DNA of 64,000 nt, taken from the NCBI GenBank assembly GCA_965226285.1, contig CBDDCQ010000006.1, positions 186,001 through 250,000 on the forward strand. Direction: 5' to 3'. Origin of the DNA: CBDDCQ01 sp965226285. GTDB taxonomy: Bacteria > Bacteroidota > Bacteroidia > Flavobacteriales > Ichthyobacteriaceae. Every line of letters begins with the position of its first letter. Within the stretch, counting starts at the first letter, position 1. The translations under genes were made by a program, and so were the position numbers. Shown here piece by piece: positions 28,201 through 35,858 of the stretch. Below the pieces are notes generated by a model. The model saw only the letters and a list, made by a program, of their open reading frames with translations, was not told the DNA's origin and ran no database searches.

Positions 28201-28477
28201 TAATTCCGTAACCAGTATTGGAAATTCGGTATTTAGTGGTTGTATTTCACTTACCAGTATTACGATTCCTAATAGGGTAACCAGTATTGGATGGGAGATA
28301 TTTAGAGAGTGTACCTCCCTCATTACCATCAAGCTGCCTAATTCCATAACAACTATTGGAGAGAGTCCATTTAGAGGTTGTAGCAAGCTCGCTACTATAC
28401 AGGTACCTAATGCAAAAGTGGATATTTGGAAATTTAACCTAAGAAGAGGTAATAATGCTAACGTAGTGGGGTATTAA
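25280..28477 (+). CDS. Modular surface lipoprotein B: stalk of eight modules with LRR head
   Basis: A 1065-residue paralogue of the protein before it, with the same lipoprotein signal (Cys31, SKEES) and the same order: three diverged modules, then near-identical modules from three 300-bp repeats (26291-27190), two further modules, then about eight BspA-type leucine-rich repeats. The stalk is two modules shorter than in lipoprotein A. The LRR head differs in the middle repeats (for example TSIASYAFYRCTSL, TTIENSTFFDCSSL) while its first repeat and the two preceding modules are almost identical at DNA level. The -7 box is TAAATTTA rather than TAAATTTG, so it may be expressed less. Surface adhesion is inferred. 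Confidence 0.85.
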   Translation: MNLKIKKFMIPIKYFVSILLLIVLITSMIYCSKEESKPNNKKFTPVPAPSLTYAEQTIRFSSITGVTKTLAVAKILAGVRGSKEGYTIKSITLVSNSTTASAKVSGTQLTFTKPGNIVFNLVLKHASKEDATIKNCKIIISKDAPATLTFNRVSKAFVSRGNFTTSEILAGVAGTKSGYTLKEIKALAPSGFASVTGKKPNLSLTMTKIGSFTATIVLEHSTKDDATITGAEFKISSSAGERLTFGKLTKVYSSGGRFTTAEILGSVGGTKAGYTLREMRSLNPTGVASVTGTKPNLSLSHAKAGNFTATLVLEHTTKGDSTIDNASFEITKASAPILTWTKQSKPYGSGGEISNAELLAGLNGTSAAKTGYTIKSVTISSANGTSARVSGTGTSAKIVGYTRAGTLTLTLVFQHPAKADVTLTGKKFEITKASASGLTWTKQSKPYVSGGEISNAELLAGLTGSSAAKTGYTIKSVTISSANGTDARVSGSGTAAKIVGYTQAGTLTLTLVFQHPAKMDVTLTGKKFEITKASASGLTWTKQSKPYGSGGEISNGELLAGLTGSSAAKTGYTIKSVIISSANGTGARVSGTGTGAKIVGYTKAGTLTLTLVFEHSAKVDVTLTGKEFEIRKAGAESLTWRKQTKVYSSGEITHAQLLAGVQGSKTGYTIKTVNITNHGGMTSARVVGSGRAAKITSYNKVGTFTLTLVLQHNTKEDVTLRNAAFEITKANAESLTWTKQTKHFNSGGEITNADLLVGVTGSGKNGYTIKTVTITNKNGTGARVAGSGRAAKITSYNKVGTLTLTLVLEHDAKKDVTLTGAKFEIYKIFDITISGVVTLKSSVDRNSLTVVIIPNTIDGTTVTSIGNSTFKFCSFLISITMGNSVTSIGSQAFYRCTSLTSITIPNSVTSIASYAFYRCTSLTSITIPNSVTSIGKGAFSNCISLISITISNSVTTIENSTFFDCSSLTSITIPNSVTSIGNSVFSGCISLTSITIPNRVTSIGWEIFRECTSLITIKLPNSITTIGESPFRGCSKLATIQVPNAKVDIWKFNLRRGNNANVVGY
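26291..27190 (+). repeat. Three tandem 300-bp repeats inside lipoprotein B
   Basis: Units start at 26291, 26591 and 26891. The second and third are nearly identical to units 4 and 5 of lipoprotein A (22767 and 23067), including the codons for YVSGGEISNAE and YGSGGEISNGE. Confidence 0.93.
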
Positions 28478-29109
28478 GGTAAAATAATTATTTATGGTAG
28501 GGACAAGTCGCGACTTGTCCCTACTTTTTTGTGTATTTATTCCCCCTTTTTTAAAGGGGTTTAAGGGGATTTATATTTGGTTGTCGTACGGGTGTAGAGA
28601 CAAAAAATCTTTTGTCTCTACAATGCCCTGTTTTTGCGTATTTATTCCCTTTTTTAAAGGGACACAAAGAGGATTTCCCCCTTTTTAAGGGGGAAACAAA
28701 GGGGGTTAAAAGGGTCACTAAGAGGGTGTTCAGACCACCCCCAGCCTCCTTATCAGGAGGGGAGCTAATAGCGTATGTAATCCCCCTTTTTTAAAGGGGG
28801 ACAAAGGGGGATTTTACTACACGGATGTTGCACTTGTAAGTTGAATCTACCATGTCCTTTTCACCTACTCTAAGACGTCTTGAAAAAAAGTACTATTTAT
28901 TGTATTTTAGATTATTTAATGATACTCACTACCAGACTCATTAGGGAAAAAAGGCGTCTTAATCTATTTTAAGGCACTTTTTGGCAAAAAAAAGTCGATT
29001 TTTTTGTTCATAAATAAATAAATTGTTATTAAATTTACACTGTTTAAAATTATGAACAAGGGAACATCGTTAGTGATGTATATTTTATAATATAATTTAG
29101 TTTCAAAAA
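28478..29109 (+). repeat. 632-bp spacer, copy 2
   Basis: Nearly identical to 24648-25279, including terminator palindrome, G/C-run hairpins, degenerate promoter (TAAATTTA at 29030-29037) and length. The clearest difference is the core of the second inverted repeat (28593-28622), which reads as the reverse complement of the core in copy 1. Confidence 0.9.
28497..28530 (+). terminator. Perfect-palindrome terminator after lipoprotein B
   Basis: The same 28-bp palindrome as after lipoprotein A (28497-28524), followed by a T run, 19 bp after the stop codon. Confidence 0.85.
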
Positions 29110-32100
29110 ATGAATCTTAAAATCAAAAAAATTATGATACCTATCAAATATTTTGTTAGTATCCTATTATTGATAGTATTGATTACGTCAATGATTTATT
29201 GCAGTAAAGAAGAATCGAAACCCAATAATAAAAAGTTTACCCCTGTCCCTGCTCCTTCTCTTACTTATGCGGAGCAAACTATTCGTTTTTCCAGTATTAC
29301 AGGAGTCACCAAAACGTTGGCGGTTGCTAAGATACTGGCAGGAGTTCGAGGCTCAAAAGAGGGCTATACGATAAAGTCTATTACGTTGGTGAGTAATAGT
29401 ACAACGGCTTCAGCAAAGGTTTCGGGTACTCAATTAACCTTTACCAAACCAGGGAACATTGTTTTTAACCTTGTTTTAAAACATGCGAGCAAAGAAGATG
29501 CTACGATTAAAAATTGTAAAATCATCATTAGTAAGGACGCAGCCGCTACTTTGACTTTTAACAGGGTATCTAAGGCTTTTGGTGGTGGTAGTTTTACCAC
29601 ATTGGAGATATTAGGGGGTGTAACAGGAACGAAGTCGGGTTATACCCTCAAAGAGATAAAAGCGTTAGCACCGTTCAGGCGTTGCAAGCGTAACGGGCAC
29701 CAAGCCTAAGTTGTCACTAAGAATGACCAAGATAGGCAGTTTTACGGCTACCATTGTTTTAGAACATTCTACGAAAGGTGATGTTACCATTAAAGGTGCG
29801 GAATTTAAGATTAGTTCTTCTGCTGGGGAGCGTTTGACTTTTGGCAAACTTACTAAAGTTTATAGTAGTGGTGGTCGCTTTACCACAGCAGAGATTTTAG
29901 GAAGGGTAGGAGGTACAAAGGCTGGATATACTCTGAGAGAGATGAGGTCTTTAAACCCTACAGGTGTTGCAAGCGTAACAGGTACGAAACCCAATTTGTC
30001 TTTAAGCCATGCTAAGGCGGGTAATTTTACGGCTACTTTGGTATTAGAGCATGCTACCAAAGGCGATTCAACGATAGATAACGCATCCTTTGAGATTACA
30101 AAGGCATCTGCCCCTAAGTTAACATGGACAAAACAAAGTAAGCCTTATGGTTCAGGTGGTGAGATAAGCAATGCAGAATTGTTAGCGGGTCTGAATGGTA
30201 CCAGTGCTGCCAAAACGGGCTACACCATTAAATCAGTAACCATCAGTAGTGCAAACGGCACAGGTGCAAGGGTTTCAGGTAGTGGTACTGCAGCTAAGAT
30301 CGTTGGTTATACTCAGGCGGGCACTTTGACGTTGACGCTTGTATTTCAGCACCCCGCCAAAATGGATGTTACCCTTACAGGCAAGAAGTTTGAGATTACG
30401 AAGGCATCTGCCTCTGGTTTAACATGGACAAAACAAAGTAAGCCTTATGTTTCAGGTGGTGAGATAAGCAATGGAGAATTATTAGCGGGTCTTACGGGTA
30501 GTAGTGCTGCCAAAACGGGCTATACCATTAAATCAGTAACCATCATTAGTGCAAACGGTACAGGTGCAAGGGTTTCAGGCAGGGGCACTTCAGCTAAGAT
30601 AGTTGGTTATACCAAGGTAGGCATCTTGACCTTAACGATTGTATTTGAACATACCGCCAAAGTGGATGTTACCCTTACAGGCAACCAGTTTGAGATTACG
30701 AAGGCAAGAGCAGAGCGTTTAACTTGGACAAAACAAACGAAGGCTTACAGCAGTGGTGGAGAAATTACCCATGCGCAGCTGTTAGCAGGGGTACAGGGAA
30801 GTAAAACAGGTTACACCATTAAAACTGTTACCATTAGTAATGATGGAGGTACAAGTGCGGTGGTTTCAGGGAGCGGCAGAGCGGCTAAAATTACGAGTTA
30901 TAACAAAGTAGGTACGCTTACGCTCACCCTTGTATTAGCACACCCGATCAAAGAAGATGTTACCCTTACAGGCCTGGCGTTTGAGATTATAAAGGCAAGA
31001 GCAGAAACTTTAACTTTTAACAAGCGTGCCAAGTCTTTTAGCATGGGTAGTTTTAGTACTTTAGAGATACTAGCAGGGGTAGTAGGTACTAAAGATGGTT
31101 ATACCCTCAAAGAGATAAAAAATCTAAGTCCCTCAGGCTTTGCTAGGGTTAACGGTACAAAACCCAACCTTAGTTTGGAGATGATCAAGGTAGGTAGCTT
31201 TACGGCTACGATTATATTGGAACACCCCACCAAAGCAGATGCCACGATAACTGGTACGACTTTTGAGATGAAAAATACTTGGGACAAGACCTTTGGGACG
31301 ATAAAATATGAGGTATCCAAATCCATCGTAAAGACATCTGATGGGGGCTTTGCCGTAGCGGGATATAGAAGAACTGATTCAAATCTTAGTGATTTCTGGG
31401 TACTCAAGTTAGATGCTTTAGGTAATAAGACTTGGGAGAAGACCTTTGGGGGTAGTGAAAATGATTCAGCCAATTCCATCGTACAGACGTCTGACGGGGG
31501 CTTTGCCGTAGTGGGATATACAAGAAGCAAAGGTAAAGCGCAATCTGATGTTTGGGTACTCAAGCTAAGTGCTTCGGGTAGTACTGTTTGGGAGAAAACC
31601 TTTGGGGGTAATAAAAGTGATTCAGCCTATTCCATCGTGCAAACGTCTGACGGGGGCTTTGCCGTAACGGGATATACAACACAGACCAGTTCTATTGATT
31701 CGTGGGTATTCAAGTTAGACGCTTCAGGTAGTATGGTTTGGGAGAAGACCTTTGGGGGGAGCCTTGGTGATACATCCTATTCCATTGTACAAACGTCTGA
31801 TTGGGGCTTTGCCTTAGCGGGATATACTTCAGATGAAGTTTCAAGGTATCAGGATTGCTGGGTGCTCAAGCTAAACGCTACGGGTAATACGACTTGGGAG
31901 AAGACCTTTGGAAAGGCAAATGTTCATGATAGATTCTATTCCATCGTGCAAACGTCTGACGGGGGCTTTGCCTTAGCAGGATATAAAAATGGTAGAGGTG
32001 CAGCGCATGAGGATTTCTGGGTACTCAAGTTAGACGCTTTGGGTAATAAGACTTGGGAGAAGACCTTTGGGGGGAGTAAAATAGATAAAGCCAATTCCAT

Positions 32101-32365
32101 CATCCAGACTTCTGACGGGGGCTTTGCCGTAGTGGGATATACAGAAAGCAAAGGTTTAGGGGAAGATGATATGTGGTTACTCAAGTTAGATGCTTCAGGT
32201 GATAAGACTTGGGAGAAGACCTTTGGGGGAAGTGCCGATGATGCAGGTACTTCCATCGTGCAAATGTCTGACGGGAGCTTTGCCATAACGGGATATACAA
32301 GAAGCAAAGGTGCAGGGGAATATGATTTTTGGGTACTCAAGTTGGATGAGCATGGGGAGCTTTAA
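29110..32365 (+). pseudogene. Modular surface lipoprotein C, frameshifted: seven modules with propeller head
   Basis: The first 199 codons (29110-29709) repeat the N-terminus of the previous two genes. At about 29674 one extra T (CCGTTCAGG where the paralogues have CCGTCAGG/CCGTCGGG) shifts the frame; the remainder continues in another frame to 32365, with ATG 29723 as the first possible restart. Joined, it would have seven stalk modules, two of them in 300-bp repeats (30119-30718). The head is different: seven repeats of ~51 residues of the form WEKTFGG, then SIVQTSDGGFAVAGY, then DFWVLKLD (from 31286), which suggests a seven-bladed beta-propeller. As it stands, the lipidated N-terminus is separated from the stalk and head, so it is likely inactive unless the shift is a sequencing error. 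Confidence 0.8.
30119..30718 (+). repeat. Two tandem 300-bp repeats inside lipoprotein C
   Basis: Units start at 30119 and 30419 and belong to the same set as those in lipoproteins A and B. The second is more diverged near its end (KVGILTLTIVFEHTAK). Confidence 0.9.
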
Positions 32366-32533
32366 TAATAAATAATGGTTCGTTTTAAATATGTATTTTA
32401 CAAACCCTTACGCATCTTGAGAAAAGATAAATAGAAAACAAATAGATTTACAAGATTGAGAAGTGGTAAATTTGTACAAAAGAGTCAAAATTTACCAAAG
32501 AATGTAAATAAAAAGGTATATATCATAAACTTG

Positions 32534-32715
32534 TGAAACCTTTTAAACCCCAAACTAATGGACTTATTGAATGCTTAAATCAAACGATAAAAGATTACAC
32601 ACTATCTAATTGTATATTTAAATAGTCTTGATGAACTCAATAAGCAATTTGGTAATTTTCTTCATAATGAAAAAATAACTACATTTTGCCCAGATTTTTC
32701 CACAACACGATCCAA
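32534..32715 (+). mobile_element. Relic of an insertion-sequence transposase (integrase-core type)
   Basis: Translation gives KPFKPQTNGLIECLNQTIKD, which resembles the end of the DDE integrase core in IS481/IS3-like transposases (KPQTNGKxERFNRTxKE), then a stop, then in the next frame SLDELNKQFGNFLHNEK, the usual continuation. The ends and the rest of the element are gone. It lies just downstream of the lipoprotein array. Confidence 0.6.
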
Positions 32716-32777
32716 CTGAACAGTAATTATATCTTGGATATAACAAAAAAGTATAAATTTACGAAAAAATTCTACTT

Positions 32778-33557
32778 ATGATAAAGTTAAATAGATTCAT
32801 ATTTTTTGTTTATACAGTGGCTTGTTTATCAGTTGCTTCTTGCAATGATTGGGATAGGATAGAACCTAAATACACAGGAAATAATGTGATTGCAGCTCCA
32901 TCTTGGGCACCTTCGTTTTACAAAAAATATATTGATGCAGCTGGAATACCTATTTTATCATCCTCTAAAGTAAGTGATGATAATCTAAAGTTAACTAGAA
33001 AATTAATACTCATACTATTAAAAAAAAGAACTGACATACATAGGGAATTAGTTTCAAACAATCTTATCATAGTGATAAGGAGTAAGTCTGAAAAAAACAG
33101 CGATCATCCTGATTTTTCTGGCTTAAAAGGTGGTGATCAAGATGAAGATTCAGGATTAGCAGGCGATTTATTTGCAAGCTCTACTACACTAATAGCAGAA
33201 GATGAAAATGGTAATGTTTATATAAACGTTATCGTTCACGAGATGGCTCATGTTGTTCATCATTTAGGGATAGCAACCTTAGAGGGGTCTCCAAAGTTAA
33301 ATGAAATAAATAAACTACAAAAAGATGCCATAAATAGACGTTTATTTGTAAATTCTGATCATTTAAATGATCTTGATAAATCTATCCAAATAGATGAATT
33401 TTTTGCAATGGTAACAGAAGTTTTTTTTAATGCAACTTCTCACGAAGAATACATTTACAAAAACAGAGATGATATTAAAAAGAAACACCCCAATATGTAT
33501 AAATTTCTAATTCAATATTTTCCTGCTATAAATATATTAGATTATTCAAAAAAATAA
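32778..33557 (+). CDS. Putative zinc metallopeptidase lipoprotein
   Basis: A 259-residue protein with a lipoprotein signal peptide ending LSVASC (Cys22). HEMAH at 154-158 is an HExxH zinc site, inside VIVHEMAHVVHHLG. The later helix IDEFFAMVTEVFFN (around 210-223) holds acidic residues that could supply the third zinc ligand, as in gluzincins. I do not recognise the exact family; several secreted metallopeptidases share the GIPILSSSKVSD-like segment. A periplasmic or surface protease is likely. It is followed 2 bp later by a predicted outer-membrane protein, suggesting an operon. TTG at 32734 and TAAATTTA at 32754-32761 (17-base spacer) could be its promoter. Confidence 0.6.
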   Translation: MIKLNRFIFFVYTVACLSVASCNDWDRIEPKYTGNNVIAAPSWAPSFYKKYIDAAGIPILSSSKVSDDNLKLTRKLILILLKKRTDIHRELVSNNLIIVIRSKSEKNSDHPDFSGLKGGDQDEDSGLAGDLFASSTTLIAEDENGNVYINVIVHEMAHVVHHLGIATLEGSPKLNEINKLQKDAINRRLFVNSDHLNDLDKSIQIDEFFAMVTEVFFNATSHEEYIYKNRDDIKKKHPNMYKFLIQYFPAINILDYSKK

Positions 33558-33559
33558 AA

Positions 33560-34279
33560 ATGATCATGCGGCGATACATATTTTTTCTATTAATATTGAT
33601 TATATCACAAAAAGTGTTATGCCAAAATAAAACTATAGATGATAAAAATAAGATAATATCAGAAAAAAAACCATCCCATAAATATAGAGAATTAACCTTT
33701 TCCTTGTCTCCGAGTTATAACATTAGTGATTCTGACAATAGAGGTAAAAATACTTTTGGTTATTCTATAGATTTTGGATTTAGAAGTTACTGGAAAGAAA
33801 GAAAATGGTTTTGGGGAGTATATGCTAAATACAAATATAGAATAAAAACTTTACAAATGGATAGATTAGATGATTTGGTTGATGATGACTATAATATAAC
33901 TGAAAAGGTACCTCTCAAGGATAAAGTAACTCATACATTCAACTATTTAAATCTCAAAGGTAGTTTGGGGTATAGGGTTTTTTCAAATTCTAATGTAACC
34001 CTTTACATAGAAGGTGGCTTAGAGTTTCCTCTTAACATATACAACAGCAAATATTTAAATGGTAAAAAATATAGTTCCTTAGGGATTGCAGATATTTATT
34101 GGAATCCTATTTATATTATTCCAGATCCTTTTATGGGCGTTTGGAACGAGTTTTTGATTACAGAGAAAATAAATATGTATTCTGAAATATCATACACATT
34201 AGAAAACATCTTCCTTGGCAATATAAGACCTGCTTTTCATAGTTTTGCTATAACGATAGGTATTTCATACTCTATATGA
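33560..34279 (+). CDS. Predicted outer-membrane beta-barrel protein, unknown function
   Basis: A 239-residue protein with a signal peptide (RYIFFLLILIISQKVLCQ; processing after about residue 21). The rest alternates polar and aromatic residues in strand-like blocks (ELTFSLSPSYNI, YSIDFGFRSYW, FWGVYAKYKYR, LKGSLGYRVF, YIEGGLEFPL) and ends FAITIGISYSI, as in small Bacteroidota outer-membrane barrels. No family is recognised. Position 2 bp after the metallopeptidase gene suggests they are expressed together. Confidence 0.6.
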   Translation: MIMRRYIFFLLILIISQKVLCQNKTIDDKNKIISEKKPSHKYRELTFSLSPSYNISDSDNRGKNTFGYSIDFGFRSYWKERKWFWGVYAKYKYRIKTLQMDRLDDLVDDDYNITEKVPLKDKVTHTFNYLNLKGSLGYRVFSNSNVTLYIEGGLEFPLNIYNSKYLNGKKYSSLGIADIYWNPIYIIPDPFMGVWNEFLITEKINMYSEISYTLENIFLGNIRPAFHSFAITIGISYSI

Positions 34280-34806
34280 AAATATAAAAAAATTGGAAGA
34301 GAACATTTATAGATTTAATCTCTGTAAATAGGGTCTATATTCTATTTTAGAGTTGTCAAATTTTAATTTTTCTAAGTATTCTATTAATTTTATGTTGTAT
34401 TGGCATTGTCATCCACAATTTAAATTCTTTAAATAATCGATCGGTTTGTTGCTTTTTCCAAAGAATAAAAACCCTATTAAAGTAGTAGAAATACTTGCAA
34501 TGATTAAAAATAATTTGGTTACTATAAGTGCCGGAGCCATTTACCCCCTAAAGCAAAAATATGATAACTAAGCAGACCCACCAGTAATAAGACGGGGAGC
34601 AAACAGATGAGTAAATTTTTAGTTCTCAAAATAATTAGGTAAAAACACAAATATAAGGAATTATTTTTTGGTATGGACAGAACAAGTTTTTTCAGATGTT
34701 TTTAATCTAAATGTTGCATTTACCAATTGAATTTATAAAAACCTGTTCTATTGAAAAAAAGTTAATTTTGTATCTCCTGTTTTTGATAAAAAATTAAACA
34801 AGTTAA
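34280..34806. other. 527-bp intergenic region
   Basis: No intact gene. A 43-codon frame on the minus strand starting near 34538 (MAPALIVTKLF) is probably a fragment but is not identifiable. A TAATTTTG box at 34763-34770 is a possible -7 element for the short frame and methyltransferase that follow. Confidence 0.35.
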
Positions 34807-34893
34807 ATGAATACCAGTAAACGTTATGCACAACGAGGCGTTTGTGCCACCAAAGACAGAATAAACAGCGGTATTAAAACAGCAAAAAAATGA
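34807..34893 (+). CDS. 28-residue frame resembling the start of PurM-like proteins
   Basis: Its stop overlaps the methyltransferase start (ATGA at 34890-34893). The peptide contains KRYAQRGVCATKDRI, which resembles the N-terminus of Bacteroidota phosphoribosylformylglycinamidine cyclo-ligase (RYAQRGVSASKEDVHNAIKN, from memory). It ends after 28 codons, so it is either the stub of a purM gene cut by arrival of the restriction-modification genes or a chance leader. Translation of the stub may couple to the methyltransferase. Confidence 0.45.
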   Translation: MNTSKRYAQRGVCATKDRINSGIKTAKK

Positions 34894-35858
34894 AGTTTAT
34901 AGATCTTTTTGCAGGTATTGGCGGTATTAGGCTCGGTTTTGAGAGCGTTGGTGCAACTTGTGTTTTTTCCTCTGAATGGGATAGGCACGCACAAGATATG
35001 TATCAAGAGAATTTTGGACAGCGTCCCTTTGGTGACATCAATCATATCGCACCAAAAGACATACCTAACCACGATTTTTTATTAGCGGGTTTTCCTTGCC
35101 AGCCTTTTAGCATTGCGGGAAAACAACTCGGTTTTGCAGATACAAGAGGCACATTGTTTTTTAATATTGAAAAAATTATTGAAGCTAAAAAGCCCTATGG
35201 ATTTTTACTTGAAAATGTAAAAAGACTAACTACCCACGATAAAGGAAGAACCTTTAAAATTATTTTAGAAAAACTGGAAAAATTGGGTTATACCGTTTAT
35301 CATAAAGTGCTTAATTCTCTTGATTATGGCTTGCCACAAAAGAGAGAACGGATTTATATTGTGGGATTTAGCGAATCGATCCATTTTAAATTCCCTAAAA
35401 AAATAGGCTACTATAAACCATTGGCGACACTTCTTGAAAAAGATGAAACCGTTCATAAAAAATATTTTGTCAATGAACGCATCAAAGAAAAAAGATTTGC
35501 TAAAGTAAGAACCAATCCCCCATTCCCTAGTATTTGGCACGAAAATATTGGCGGGAATATTTCCGCTTTACCCTATTCCTGTGCCCTTAGAGCAGGGGGG
35601 AGTTACAACTATTTACTCGTAAACGGCATAAGAAGATTAACCAGTAGAGAAATGCTTCGTTTACAGGGATTCCCAGAAGATTTTAAAATCAATGTACCTT
35701 ATACCCAACTTAGAAAAATGGCTGGCAATAGTGTAACAGTTCCCGTGGTTGAAATGATTGCTAAGGAAATTAAAAAAGCTATTGAAAATTCAAAGCCAAA
35801 ACAAATCGTAAAACAACCCATATTTGAAATATTTGCAGATGGAACTTACAATAGCTAA
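34890..35858 (+). CDS. DNA (cytosine-5-)-methyltransferase, HaeII-like
   Basis: A 322-residue C5 methyltransferase. Motif I is FAGIGGIRLGFESVGA, motif IV GFPCQPFSIAG with the catalytic Cys in the PCQ, motif VI LLENVKRL, motif VIII QKRERIYIVGF, and motifs IX-X include RRLTSREMLRLQGFPEDF and MAGNSVTVPVV. The start MKFIDLFAGIGGIRLGFES is that of many type II enzymes. The next gene encodes a HaeII-like endonuclease and overlaps its end by 20 bp, so the pair should modify and cut the same site, probably RGCGCY if the HaeII assignment holds. Base composition is slightly richer in GC than the neighbours, which fits transfer. Confidence 0.92.
   Translation: MKFIDLFAGIGGIRLGFESVGATCVFSSEWDRHAQDMYQENFGQRPFGDINHIAPKDIPNHDFLLAGFPCQPFSIAGKQLGFADTRGTLFFNIEKIIEAKKPYGFLLENVKRLTTHDKGRTFKIILEKLEKLGYTVYHKVLNSLDYGLPQKRERIYIVGFSESIHFKFPKKIGYYKPLATLLEKDETVHKKYFVNERIKEKRFAKVRTNPPFPSIWHENIGGNISALPYSCALRAGGSYNYLLVNGIRRLTSREMLRLQGFPEDFKINVPYTQLRKMAGNSVTVPVVEMIAKEIKKAIENSKPKQIVKQPIFEIFADGTYNS

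Noticed and set aside
29660..29730. Programmed frameshift in lipoprotein C
   Set aside because: No slippery heptamer or homopolymer is present at the insertion, and the paralogues lack it; a mutation or sequence error is simpler.
34400..34540. 43-codon minus-strand hydrophobic frame
   Set aside because: It may be a fragment of a transporter, but there is not enough sequence to support any identity.
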